Of a DNA stretch of 64,000 nt, positions 51,998 through 59,708 are shown piece by piece. The translations under genes were made by a program, and so were the position numbers. The stretch comes from Streptomyces fuscichromogenes (GTDB lineage: Bacteria; Actinomycetota; Actinomycetes; Streptomycetales; Streptomycetaceae). The stretch's first letter is position 1, and the number at the start of each line of letters is the position of its first letter. The stretch lies in the NCBI RefSeq assembly GCF_014645815.1, contig NZ_BMML01000004.1, positions 372,001 to 436,000 on the forward strand, read 5' to 3'. Under the pieces are notes generated by a model. That model did not search any database. It was not told the DNA's origin and was given only the letters and a program-made list of their open reading frames with translations.

Positions 51998-52777
51998 TCA
52001 CTCCCGCGGGAGCTGGTCCCGGTGTGCGAAGGCCGCACGCAGCTCCGGCTCGCCGATCGCCCGGATGCCGCGTACCGCGACGGAGGCCAGCAGCGAGTGG
52101 TCGTCGGCCGCGCGGTTCGCCCCCCGCTGCACCGCGCCCAGCAGTCGCAGGCCCGCGGGGGAGGCCCACCGCGAGTACGGGTGCGCCTCGACCCTCGCGA
52201 TCGCCAGACAGCTCAGCGCCAGGGTGAGGGGCAGCGCGAACCAGACGGCGACCAGGTCGCGCGGCAGCTCGGTCGGGGCGGGCAGGGTGAGCGCGGCGAC
52301 GCCGAGCCCGAGGACCGCCAGCGCGGCGGCCCGGACCTGCCGGACACCGGAGGCGACCGTCGTCCGGGCCGCCGCGTCCGGCACCGCGAGCCCCGCCCGC
52401 ACCAGCCCCTCGCCCAGGCTGCGCACGGCGTCCGTGTCGGCCGCCGCCGAGCGCACCGGTGCTATCCGGGACTGTCCGCCGGGCCCGATGGCCCCTATCA
52501 CCGACCGCTCCATCTCGTCCCGCCCCCGCGGGTCCACGACGGTCGCCCAGCCGGTGTGGGCGAGCAGCAGCCGCCGTTGCCGGGCCATGGACACCATCGT
52601 CAGGTCGGCGACCCGGGCGGGGCCGCCGGACAGGAACGCGGCCTCGTACAGCGTCAGATCGTGCCCCCGGGCCGCGTCCGCGTCGACGGCCGCCGTCCGT
52701 ACGGCGGCCAGGCACAGCCGGGTGCAGGCGGTGCCGGTGACGGCCCAGGCCAGGAGCAGGAGAAGGACCCAGAACAT
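51998..52777 (-). CDS. TIGR04222-domain membrane protein
   Basis: 259 aa. N-terminal membrane helix, then a cytoplasmic region with DLTLYEAAFLSGGPARVADL, the pattern I know from the TIGR04222 family, and two helices near residues 150-190. Many family members end in a Gly/Cys-rich tail and occur near DUF692 genes. Here the protein stops after AFAHRDQLPRE with no such tail. ATG 52777 lacks an obvious ribosome site. Function unknown; the DUF692 gene 1.1 kb away may be a partner. Confidence 0.65.
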   Translation of the reverse strand: MFWVLLLLLAWAVTGTACTRLCLAAVRTAAVDADAARGHDLTLYEAAFLSGGPARVADLTMVSMARQRRLLLAHTGWATVVDPRGRDEMERSVIGAIGPGGQSRIAPVRSAAADTDAVRSLGEGLVRAGLAVPDAAARTTVASGVRQVRAAALAVLGLGVAALTLPAPTELPRDLVAVWFALPLTLALSCLAIARVEAHPYSRWASPAGLRLLGAVQRGANRAADDHSLLASVAVRGIRAIGEPELRAAFAHRDQLPRE

Positions 52778-52873
52778 GACACGTTTCTATGCCTGCGGCC
52801 TGGCCACCGCCATGCCCTGTTCACATTCCGGACCGAGTGTTGTGGGTATGTGACGTTCCGTTTCCCGTGCAGG

Positions 52874-53665
52874 TCAGGGGTTCTGGGACGTCGGCTCCGG
52901 GGCCGCGGTGGCGGGCGGCAGCGGGTACGTCGAGGACGGCGACGGTGCCGGGGCGGCGCCGACCGGGGTCGCGTCGGCGGGGGCGACGACCGGCGGCGAG
53001 GCCACGGGGGAGGGCGTGACGGCCAACTGCTGCGCGAGCGTGGCGAAGTCGACGTAGCCCGTGGCCTCCAGGACCTTGATGTGGTCCAGGACGGTGCTGT
53101 TGGCGTCGTCGGCGAGATCGCGGACCAGGGTGTTCTGGGTCGCGGCGCGGACCTGGGCGACCACCGTGAAGACCCGGCCGTGGGCCAGCCGCACGATGTT
53201 CGCGAACTCCCGGTCGAAGTCCTGCCCCTGCGCGGCGTTCAGGGTGGCGAGCCACTGCTGCTGCTGGGCGTTGGGCGCGTTGGGGATCGGCACGCCGAGC
53301 TGGGCGGCGACGGTGCGGACGTGGGCGTCGAGCGAGGTGTGCCCGTCGACGAGGTGCTGTCCGGCCGTCCGTACGGCCGCCGTGGTGCCCTTCTGCTCCG
53401 CCAGCTCGCCGGCCGGCAGCTCCCAGAGCCCGGCGAGCCGGACCTTGACGATGAAGTCCCGGTCCTGCGCGGACAGCGGGCCGTACGCCGTCGTCACGGT
53501 CTGGGCGCTGAGCACGTTCACCGAGCCGGTCGGGTCCGAACGGTCGGCGTACGACCAGATCGGGAACACCAGGGCGGCGAGGGTCGCCGCGAGGCAGACG
53601 ATGATCAGCGACGTACCGCTGAACATGCCTCGTCCCTGGACGGGGTGTCGGGGTCGCGCGCGCAT
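52874..53665 (-). CDS. DUF4142-domain protein, paralogue A
   Basis: 263 aa from ATG 53665 with AGGAGG four bases upstream. One N-terminal membrane anchor (TSLIIVCLAATLAALVFPIW) followed by YADRSD, then an extracytoplasmic helical DUF4142 (ferritin-like) domain: GPLSAQDRDFIVKVRLAGLW, GQHLVDGHTSLDAHVRTVAA. The C-terminal ~45 residues are Pro/Ala/Ser-rich, cell-wall-spanning in style. Same length and architecture as the gene at 55344-56135, so a duplication flanking the DUF692 gene. Confidence 0.8.
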   Translation of the reverse strand: MRARPRHPVQGRGMFSGTSLIIVCLAATLAALVFPIWSYADRSDPTGSVNVLSAQTVTTAYGPLSAQDRDFIVKVRLAGLWELPAGELAEQKGTTAAVRTAGQHLVDGHTSLDAHVRTVAAQLGVPIPNAPNAQQQQWLATLNAAQGQDFDREFANIVRLAHGRVFTVVAQVRAATQNTLVRDLADDANSTVLDHIKVLEATGYVDFATLAQQLAVTPSPVASPPVVAPADATPVGAAPAPSPSSTYPLPPATAAPEPTSQNP

Positions 53666-53760
53666 GATGCCTCCTGCACCGCACGGTGGGGCTTCGCCGT
53701 GCGGGGTTGGCATAGTACCGAGCGGTTCCGGACGGTTGTTCGGCCGAGGCCCGGTGGGGG

Positions 53761-53797
53761 GTCGGCCGCGCAGTTCCCCGCGCCCCTCACGGGGCAC
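53761..53797 (-). repeat. Dispersed intergenic repeat, reverse copy
   Basis: Reverse complement contains GAGGGGCGCGGGGAACTGCG followed by CGGCCGAC, the core of the 8273-8330 repeat. Confidence 0.65.
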
Positions 53798-53837
53798 GTC
53801 GTAGCCGCGGGCAGGCGTGCCGCAGGGCGATGGGGGT

Positions 53838-53876
53838 CCCCCCGCTCGAGCGAAGCCGAGAGTGGGGTAGGGTGGG
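53838..53876. repeat. Second repeat family: GGGGGTCCCCCC hairpin element
   Basis: GGGGGTCCCCCCGCTCGAGC followed by GAAGCCGAGAGTGGGGTAG. I recall this element as very frequent between Streptomyces genes. CTCGAGCGAAGCCGAG forms a small hairpin. Confidence 0.6.
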
Positions 53877-53924
53877 CGCGGCGGCACCCGGCAAGCGCCG
53901 GTGAGCGTCCCCACCCCCCGGCCA

Positions 53925-55220
53925 CTACCCGCGCCGCAGCAGCACCCTCCGCGCCAGTGACCGCCGAGGTGCCGTCGCCCCCGCCCGCTCCAGCCACCAC
54001 CTCTCCAGCCGCCGCCGGGAATCCGCGTCCCGCACCCGCCCCTCCCGCAGCAGCACCCCCGCGAACTCCAGCGCGTCCCGCCGGTAGCCCCCCGTCAACG
54101 GCCGCTCCAGCGCGTACGCCAGGAACGCCGCCCGATAGCCGTCCCCCAGGATCCCCGGCAGCTCCGGTGCCACCTTCGCCACCACGTCCGCCCGCTTGGC
54201 GGCCAGCGACCGTGCCTGCACCCCCATCCGCACCCGGTCGAACCCCTCCGGCACCGGCGTCCCCGCGACCAGCGACGACAGCATCGCGGCCTGCGCGAGC
54301 CCGACCCGCTGCCGGGCGGCGTCGCAGACCTCCGGCGCGGTCGCCGCGGGCGAGGGCTCCCGGCGCCCGCCACGGGCCACCGTGCCCCCGGCCCCCGCCG
54401 CCACGGCCGCCCGGATCGCCGCCAGCTCCCGCTCCAGCTCGGCCGGTTCCGGGAAGTTCTCGTCCCGCTCCAGCAGCACACCCGGCGGCGCCACCCGGGA
54501 CGCGAGGCCGGTCAGGACGGCGAGGACCGCCGGGGGCACCGGGTGGGCGTGGCTGTCGTGCCAGACGCCGTCCCGCTCGAAGCCGCCCGCGACATGGACG
54601 TAGGCGATGGCCTCGACGGGCAGGTCGGCGAGCGCCTCGGCCGGGTCCTCGCCCCGGTTGACGTGGTTGGTGTGCAGGTTCGCCACGTCGATCAGCAGCC
54701 GTACCCCGGTGCGGTCCGCGAGGTCGTACAGGAACTGCCCCTCGGTCATCTCCTCGCCCGGCCAGGCGATCAGCGCGGCGATGTTCTCGACGGCGAGCGG
54801 CACGGGCAGCGCGGCCTGGGCGACACGGACGTTCTCGCAGAGCACGTCGAGGGCGTCCCGGGTGCGGGGGACGGGGAGCAGATGGCCCGCCTCCAGGACG
54901 GGCGACGCCGTCCGCGGACCGCCCGCGCGGACGAACGCGATGTGCTCGGTGACCAGCGGCGAGCCCAGCGCCGCGACCCGCTCGGCGAGTGCGGTGAGCC
55001 GGTCCTCGTCCGGACGGTCCGCGCCGCCGAGCCCCAGCGAGACGCCGTGCGGTACGACCGTCACGCCCCGCTCGCGCAGCCGCCGCAACGACTCGGGGAG
55101 GTGACCCGGGCAGGTGTTCTCGGCCACGACCTCGACCCAGTCGATGCCCGGCATGCGCTCCACGGCGTCCGCGATCTCCGGCCGCCAGCCGATGCCCGTT
55201 CCCAGCCGCTCGACGGTCAT
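53925..55220 (-). CDS. DUF692 (MNIO) family enzyme with extra C-terminal domain
   Basis: 431 aa. Residues ~1-285 are the DUF692/UPF0276 TIM barrel (multinuclear non-haem iron-dependent oxidative enzymes, MbnB-like), with likely metal ligands in [59 protein letters not shown] and [11 protein letters not shown]. Known relatives modify Cys or Asp residues in ribosomal peptides with help of a small partner. Residues ~310-430 ([20 protein letters not shown] onward) form a helical extension I recall as the SCO6045-like C-terminal domain; it could be a fused partner. No Cys-rich precursor gene was found. GTG/ATG choice: ATG 55220 with GGGGG a few bases upstream. Confidence 0.82.
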   Translation of the reverse strand: MTVERLGTGIGWRPEIADAVERMPGIDWVEVVAENTCPGHLPESLRRLRERGVTVVPHGVSLGLGGADRPDEDRLTALAERVAALGSPLVTEHIAFVRAGGPRTASPVLEAGHLLPVPRTRDALDVLCENVRVAQAALPVPLAVENIAALIAWPGEEMTEGQFLYDLADRTGVRLLIDVANLHTNHVNRGEDPAEALADLPVEAIAYVHVAGGFERDGVWHDSHAHPVPPAVLAVLTGLASRVAPPGVLLERDENFPEPAELERELAAIRAAVAAGAGGTVARGGRREPSPAATAPEVCDAARQRVGLAQAAMLSSLVAGTPVPEGFDRVRMGVQARSLAAKRADVVAKVAPELPGILGDGYRAAFLAYALERPLTGGYRRDALEFAGVLLREGRVRDADSRRRLERWWLERAGATAPRRSLARRVLLRRG

Positions 55221-55258
55221 GGTCCGCCCCCCTTCTGCACCGAGTGAGGGGGGTATGG

Positions 55259-55333
55259 CCCCGGAGCGCGTCCGTGAACCTCGTTGCCTGCCGCTTCAGA
55301 GCAACATTTGAGGTTCGCGGCCGCGCTCCGGGG
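55259..55333 (-). ncRNA. Large structured hairpin between DUF4142 and DUF692 genes
   Basis: Outer arms CCCCGGAGCGCG (55259-55270) and its complement (55322-55333) continue through CCG and GAACCTC/GAGGTTC (55276-55282 with 55310-55316), giving about 24 paired positions with one mismatch and one G-T wobble. GTTGC/GCAAC (55283-55287 with 55301-55305) and CTG/CAG extend the stem past an ATTT bulge. It starts 10 bases after the DUF4142 stop and ends 38 bases before the DUF692 start. Terminator, attenuator or cis-acting RNA; type not known. Confidence 0.55.
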
Positions 55334-55343
55334 AGCTCTTCGG

Positions 55344-56135
55344 TCAGCCCCCGAGTACGCCGAGCGAGTCCGACGGGTCCGGGCGCCCGGTGTTCACCGT
55401 GCCCGGAGCGCCGGGGGAGGGCCTGGACGTGGTCCGGACGTTGCCGCTGGCCTGGGCGGCGGGCGCGGAGGGCACCACCACGCCGGGCGCCGGTATCGCC
55501 GGACCGGTCGGGCTGGCCGTGGCCGCGCCGGCGACCTCGTCGGCGATGGCCTCGAAGTCGACCTTGCCGGTCTTCTCCAGGATCGTGATGTGGTCGAGCA
55601 CGGTCTGGTTGGTGTCGGAGGCGAGCTGCCGCACGAGGCTGTTGCGCGTGGAGTTCCGGACCGCCCCGACCGCCGGGAAGATCTTGCCGTGCGCGGCCCG
55701 CAGCAGGTTCACGAACTTGTACTCGTACTCCGCGCCGGTCGCCGCGGACATCTCGTCGAGCCAGCCCTGCTGCTGCTCGTTCGGCACGTTGGGCAGCTCG
55801 ACGCCCAGCTGCGCCGCGACGATCCGGACCCGTTTGTCGAGGTCCGTGTGGCCGACGATGAGATGGTCGCCGGCCTCCTTGATCGCCGAGCTCGGCGCCC
55901 GCTGGACCGCCTGCTGGCCGGCCGGCAGCTCCCACAGCCCGGCCAGCCGGACCCGCACGATCAGATCGCGGTCGGAGGCGGACAGCGGGCCCCACTGGGT
56001 GGCCACGGTTCCCGCCGCGAGATTTGCCTGTCCGGTCCCGGAGCGGTCGGCGTACGACCACACGGGGTAGGCGAGCGCGCCGAGCGTGGTGGCGAGGGCC
56101 GCCATGATCAGGGCCGTACCGTTGAAACGCCGCAA
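55344..56135 (-). CDS. DUF4142-domain protein, paralogue B
   Basis: 263 aa from TTG 56135 with GGAGG six bases upstream. Membrane anchor TALIMAALATTLGALAYPVW followed by YADRSG, extracytoplasmic helical DUF4142 domain (GPLSASDRDLIVRVRLAGLW, GDHLIVGHTDLDKRVRIVAA), then an Ala/Pro/Ser-rich tail. Clearly paralogous to 52874-53665. Upstream of the DUF692 gene in the same direction, separated by the 75-base hairpin. Confidence 0.8.
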   Translation of the reverse strand: MRRFNGTALIMAALATTLGALAYPVWSYADRSGTGQANLAAGTVATQWGPLSASDRDLIVRVRLAGLWELPAGQQAVQRAPSSAIKEAGDHLIVGHTDLDKRVRIVAAQLGVELPNVPNEQQQGWLDEMSAATGAEYEYKFVNLLRAAHGKIFPAVGAVRNSTRNSLVRQLASDTNQTVLDHITILEKTGKVDFEAIADEVAGAATASPTGPAIPAPGVVVPSAPAAQASGNVRTTSRPSPGAPGTVNTGRPDPSDSLGVLGG

Positions 56136-56249
56136 GGGAGGCCTCCCCGTGTCGCTGGTTCTGTGCCAGGACGTACGGGCGGGGCGGCGGCGCTGTTCAA
56201 ACAAACGGCAAAGTTTCCAACGGGCGGTAAAAAACCCCAGCTCGGAGCA

Positions 56250-56945
56250 CTAGCCGCGGAGCGCGGGATGATCCGCGACCACCGTGCAGCTGCCCGGGGC
56301 GATCTCGGTGAACCCGGCGTCCCGTACCAACGGCAGCCCGCTGCCCGTCAGTTCAGGCCACTCGGCCGGGTCGGCGGTCCGCACGGTGAGCGGGAAACCG
56401 GCGTCGCGCCAGGCGTCCCGTTCCTCCTCCGGCAGTGCCCACCAGGCCAGTTGGGCCCCGTGTCCGGTCTGCGCCATCGCCTTGCCGGCCGACATCTCCA
56501 ACTCCGGGTTCAGCCACAGCACCGGCGCCGACCGGTCGGCGCCCACCGGCGGCTCCGGATCGTCCAACTCGGTCCCGGACACCTGCAACTTGGCCAGCTC
56601 CCTGGGCCACCCGTCCAGGGGAACCGGCGGGAACACCCGTACCTCGGCGGACTTCCCCGTGAGGGTGATCCCGGGCAGCTCCCCGGCCCGCCGCCACTCG
56701 GCGCCCCGCGCCCGTCGCACCACCTTGCGGATCCGCGCGTCCTCCCAGTCCCGGACGGCCTCGGCCCACTCCCCGTCGCCGAGGGCCCGCGGGTCGCTGA
56801 GCATGGTCAGGACGGCCCGAGCGGCCGTTTCGAGTGCGTCGGTGCGGGCCGGGGGAGCAGACTTCTCCATGCGCACGACGAGAGGCAGTACGAACTGGGG
56901 TGCTTCGTCCCGGCTGTTCGCCGAGACCTGGAAGGGAGCGCTCAC
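56250..56945 (-). CDS. PTH2-like peptidyl-tRNA hydrolase domain protein
   Basis: 231 aa. The C-terminal half contains LEMSAGKAMAQTGHGAQLAW, matching the GK...AQ..H motif of PTH2-type peptidyl-tRNA hydrolases, followed by EEERDAWRDAGFPLTVRTA and VRDAGFTEIAPGSCTVVADH, also PTH2-like. The first ~90 residues are an added helical region (ETAARAVLTMLSDPRALGDG). Activity on peptidyl-tRNA is inferred from the fold only; E. coli-type Pth is presumably elsewhere. GTG 56945 appears leaderless. Confidence 0.65.
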   Translation of the reverse strand: MSAPFQVSANSRDEAPQFVLPLVVRMEKSAPPARTDALETAARAVLTMLSDPRALGDGEWAEAVRDWEDARIRKVVRRARGAEWRRAGELPGITLTGKSAEVRVFPPVPLDGWPRELAKLQVSGTELDDPEPPVGADRSAPVLWLNPELEMSAGKAMAQTGHGAQLAWWALPEEERDAWRDAGFPLTVRTADPAEWPELTGSGLPLVRDAGFTEIAPGSCTVVADHPALRG

Positions 56946-56951
56946 CGCACC

Positions 56952-56957
56952 AACCTA
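56952..56957 (-). promoter_or_regulatory. -10 box of a predicted leaderless promoter
   Basis: TAGGTT on the minus strand, 6 bases before GTG 56945; it abuts a repeat copy. Confidence 0.5.
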
Positions 56958-57003
56958 TAAGGGGCGCGGGGAACCGCGCGAACGGCCCCCGCACACCCGC
57001 AGA
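56958..57003 (+). repeat. Dispersed intergenic repeat, partial copy
   Basis: AAGGGGCGCGGGGAACCGCG followed by CGAACGGCCCCCGCACACCC; right half of the 8273-8330 unit. Confidence 0.6.
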
Positions 57004-57053
57004 CCGCGTACAACCGAAACTCACCACCCCGATCCCGCACGACAATGTCCCCC

Positions 57054-57926
57054 ATGCATCGTGATCTTGAACTGGCCCGCGTAGGCCGCCGTTACGGCAT
57101 ACGCGGCCCCTGGGTGTTAAGAGGCGTCGACCTCACCCTCACCCCCGGCTCCCTCACCCGCGTGGAGGGAGCGAACGGCACCGGCAAGTCCACCCTGCTC
57201 CGCCTCGTCGCCGGCATAGACACCCCCACCGAGGGCCGTATCACCGGCCGCCCCCGTACCGCGTACGTGCCCGAGCGCTTCCCCTCGGCCCTGCCCTTCA
57301 CCCCCTCCGGCTACCTCACTCATCTCGGCACCGTGCACGGCCTCTCCCGCCGGTCGGCCGCCGCCCGCGCGGCGGACTGGCTGGAGCGCTTCGGCGCCGC
57401 GGCCTACGCGGCCACCCCCATGGCCCAGCTCTCCAAGGGCACCAGCCAGAAGGTCGCCGTCGCCCAGGCCCTGCTCGCCGACCCCGAACTCCTCGTCCTC
57501 GACGAGGCCTGGACCGGCCTGGACGCCGAGGCCCGCGCCGAACTGGAGCGGGCCGTCGCCGAGCGCACCGCCGCCGGGGGCGCCGTGGTGTTCGTCGACC
57601 ACGATCCCCGGCGCCTCGCGGGCGTGCCCGACGCGGTCCACCAGGTCGTCGCCGGCACCCTCGAACCCCGTACCGCGCAGGCGGCCCCACCCGTCGGCCC
57701 GCTCACCGTGGTGACCGCCCGGGGCCCGGCCGGCGGACGACTCCCCGCCGACGCGACCCGCCCGTCGGCCTCGGCCGCGGAACCGACCCCCGGCACCTAC
57801 CGTCTTACGGTTCCCGCGTCCCACTCGGACGTGGTGCTGCGCGCCCTGCTCACCGCCCAGCCGCCCTGGCACGTGGTCTCCGTCAGCCCCCCGGACGTCC
57901 CGCCGGACGAGAAAGACCGCCCATGA
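57054..57926 (+). CDS. ABC transporter ATP-binding protein
   Basis: 290 aa. Walker A VEGANGTGKSTLLRLVAG, signature LSKGTSQKVAVAQALL, Walker B LLVLDEAWTGLD and switch His in VVFVDHDPRRL. The last ~80 residues are a Pro/Ala-rich linker and a small extra domain (GTYRLTVPASHSDVVLRALL). ATG 57054 is preferred over ATG 57045 because GACAAT lies seven bases upstream and no ribosome site is seen. The stop overlaps the permease start in ATGA. With the next gene it forms a small exporter; substrate unknown. Confidence 0.85.
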   Translation: MHRDLELARVGRRYGIRGPWVLRGVDLTLTPGSLTRVEGANGTGKSTLLRLVAGIDTPTEGRITGRPRTAYVPERFPSALPFTPSGYLTHLGTVHGLSRRSAAARAADWLERFGAAAYAATPMAQLSKGTSQKVAVAQALLADPELLVLDEAWTGLDAEARAELERAVAERTAAGGAVVFVDHDPRRLAGVPDAVHQVVAGTLEPRTAQAAPPVGPLTVVTARGPAGGRLPADATRPSASAAEPTPGTYRLTVPASHSDVVLRALLTAQPPWHVVSVSPPDVPPDEKDRP

Positions 57927-58594
57927 CCGCACTCCTGCGCTACCAGACCGCCCTCCTGCTGCGCTCCCAGCGCTGGCTGCCGCCGGTGATCCTGTACGCC
58001 GTGTTCCTGGGCGTGGGCGTGCAGAGCGGCCAGCCGGTGCTGGACTCGCTCGGCTACGCGGCCGCCGCGCTGCTGCCGGTGGCCGCCTGGCTGGTACGGA
58101 TCTGTGTCACGGGTGAACCGCCGGCCGCCCGCGCCTGCGTCGCCGCGGCGCGCGGCCCGGCCAGGGCCCACCTGGCCGCCCTGCTCACCGCCCTCTTCGC
58201 CGCCGCGCTGCTCGGCACGGCGGCCACCCTGGTCGTGACGGTCATCAGTCGGCACGCCACCAACGACCACCGGCTCCCCGTACCACCCCTGCGGGCCGGA
58301 GCCGCCGGTCTCCTCGCGATCCTCGCCTGCGCGCTGCTCGGCAGCGCCGTCGGCGCGCTCACCAACCGCCCGCTGCTGCGCTCGCCGGGCCGGGCGGTGC
58401 CCGCGATGCTGCTGGCCGCCCTGCTCTCCATGGTGGTGGCGGGCTCTCCGGCGCACGCGGCGGTCAGCGGCCTGGTCACCGGCTCGGAGTCCGGCCGGAT
58501 CCCGGTCTCCCCGCTGCCTGCGGCCGCGGCGGCCCTGCTCACCGCCGCCGCCTTCGCCCTGGCCTCGGCCCTCAGCGGCCGCCGCTCACCCTGA
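57923..58594 (+). CDS. ABC transporter membrane protein
   Basis: 223 aa, about six membrane segments, Ala/Leu-rich. Overlaps the ATPase gene by ATGA. No recognisable subfamily motif; ABC-2-like by size and partner. The 3' end overlaps the convergent zinc-ribbon gene by nine bases. Confidence 0.75.
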   Translation: MTALLRYQTALLLRSQRWLPPVILYAVFLGVGVQSGQPVLDSLGYAAAALLPVAAWLVRICVTGEPPAARACVAAARGPARAHLAALLTALFAAALLGTAATLVVTVISRHATNDHRLPVPPLRAGAAGLLAILACALLGSAVGALTNRPLLRSPGRAVPAMLLAALLSMVVAGSPAHAAVSGLVTGSESGRIPVSPLPAAAAALLTAAAFALASALSGRRSP

Positions 58595-58771
58595 ACAGGC
58601 GCTCCGCTGCGCCTCCTGCCACTCGCACCGGGGGCACAGGGTGATCCCCCGGTACGACTCCGGATACTCGGTCGGCTCCCGGCACAGCACACACTCGGCG
58701 TACGGCGGCCCGTCCGCCGCCCGCGGCCGTGCCGCCCCGGTGCCCGTGGTGCAGCAGCCCTCGTCGCTCAT
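58586..58771 (-). CDS. Small zinc-ribbon-like protein
   Basis: 61 aa. Two Cys pairs, CVLC (residues 27-30) and CPRC (46-49), form a likely zinc knuckle: YAECVLCREPTEYPESYRG then ITLCPRCEWQEAQRS. Leaderless start: TACGCT six bases before the ATG. Further Cys residues near both ends. Function unknown. Confidence 0.7.
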   Translation of the reverse strand: MSDEGCCTTGTGAARPRAADGPPYAECVLCREPTEYPESYRGITLCPRCEWQEAQRSACSG

Positions 58772-58777
58772 GCCTCC

Positions 58778-58783
58778 AGCGTA
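58778..58783 (-). promoter_or_regulatory. -10 box of a predicted leaderless promoter
   Basis: TACGCT on the minus strand, 6 bases before ATG 58771. Confidence 0.6.
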
Positions 58784-58789
58784 GGACGG

Positions 58790-59644
58790 TCACCGGTGGC
58801 CGGGTGTCTCCCCGATCAGCTCGGAGACCTTCACGAACCGGAAGCCCTGCTTGCGCAGTTCCGGTACGACGGTGCGGACCACCTGTTCGGTGGTCGGGGC
58901 GGCGCTGCGGGTGCAGTGCATGACGACCACGGAACCGGGCTTCACCCCGTCCAGCACCTGCTTGGCCACCGCGTCGGCGTCCGTCGCGAACGCGTCCCCG
59001 CTCACCACGTCCCACTGCACCGCGGTGACCCCGAGCGGGCCGACCGCGCGCAGCGCCTGCCGGTCGTAACAGCCGCCGGGGAAGCGGAAGTACGGCATCG
59101 GGTGCGGTACTCCGGCGCGGAGCAGCGCGGCGTAGGCGCGCTCCACGTCCGACTTCATGTTCGCGGCGGAGACGGTCGGCAGGCCGTAGCAGTCGCCGGT
59201 GAACGCGTAGTGGCTGTAGGAGTGGTTGGCGACCTCGAACTGCGGGTCACGGCCGAGGGAGCGGGCCTGGTCCGGGTACTCGTCGGCCCAGCGGCCGGTC
59301 ATGAAGATCGTGGCCGGCACCTTCAGCCGGCGCAGGGTCGCGATCAGCGCCGGGTTGTCGAAGTGCTCGCCCGCGGCCGCGCGCGGCCCCTGGTCGGCGG
59401 TCATGTCGGCGTCGAAGGTGAAGGCGACGGTCTTGCCCAGGGTGCGCGGACCGTTCATGAAGACGGGTGCCGCACCGCCGGGGCCGGGGGCGAGGGTGGG
59501 CGGCGGGGTGGCGGAGGAGGAGGGCCTGGAAGGGGCCGGGGGGCCGGCGTGGGGCGCCTCGGTGGTGCCGCAGGCGGCGAGCGCGGCGCCCAGGGCGACG
59601 CAGACGGCGGTCGTACCGGCAAGACGGCGTGCTAGTCGGATCAC
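58790..59644 (-). CDS. Polysaccharide deacetylase (NodB-domain) lipoprotein
   Basis: 284 aa. Signal peptide with lipobox LAAC (residues 22-25), Pro/Ser/Ala-rich linker, then a carbohydrate esterase 4 domain from ~60. TVAFTFDADMTAD holds the metal Asp, ANHSYSHYAF the two metal His (HxxxH type), MPYFRFPGGCYD the conserved Arg region and VVVMHCTRSAAP the late His. Probably deacetylates cell-wall or environmental N-acetylated sugars at the cell surface. GTG 59644 appears leaderless. Confidence 0.88.
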   Translation of the reverse strand: MIRLARRLAGTTAVCVALGAALAACGTTEAPHAGPPAPSRPSSSATPPPTLAPGPGGAAPVFMNGPRTLGKTVAFTFDADMTADQGPRAAAGEHFDNPALIATLRRLKVPATIFMTGRWADEYPDQARSLGRDPQFEVANHSYSHYAFTGDCYGLPTVSAANMKSDVERAYAALLRAGVPHPMPYFRFPGGCYDRQALRAVGPLGVTAVQWDVVSGDAFATDADAVAKQVLDGVKPGSVVVMHCTRSAAPTTEQVVRTVVPELRKQGFRFVKVSELIGETPGHR

Positions 59645-59650
59645 CGTATG

Positions 59651-59656
59651 AACGTA
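59651..59656 (-). promoter_or_regulatory. -10 box of a predicted leaderless promoter
   Basis: TACGTT on the minus strand, 6 bases before GTG 59644. Confidence 0.6.
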
Positions 59657-59708
59657 GGTCGGTATGTCCGATTCTCCGGGGTGGCGCGGCGGACGGCGCG
59701 GCCCCGGG

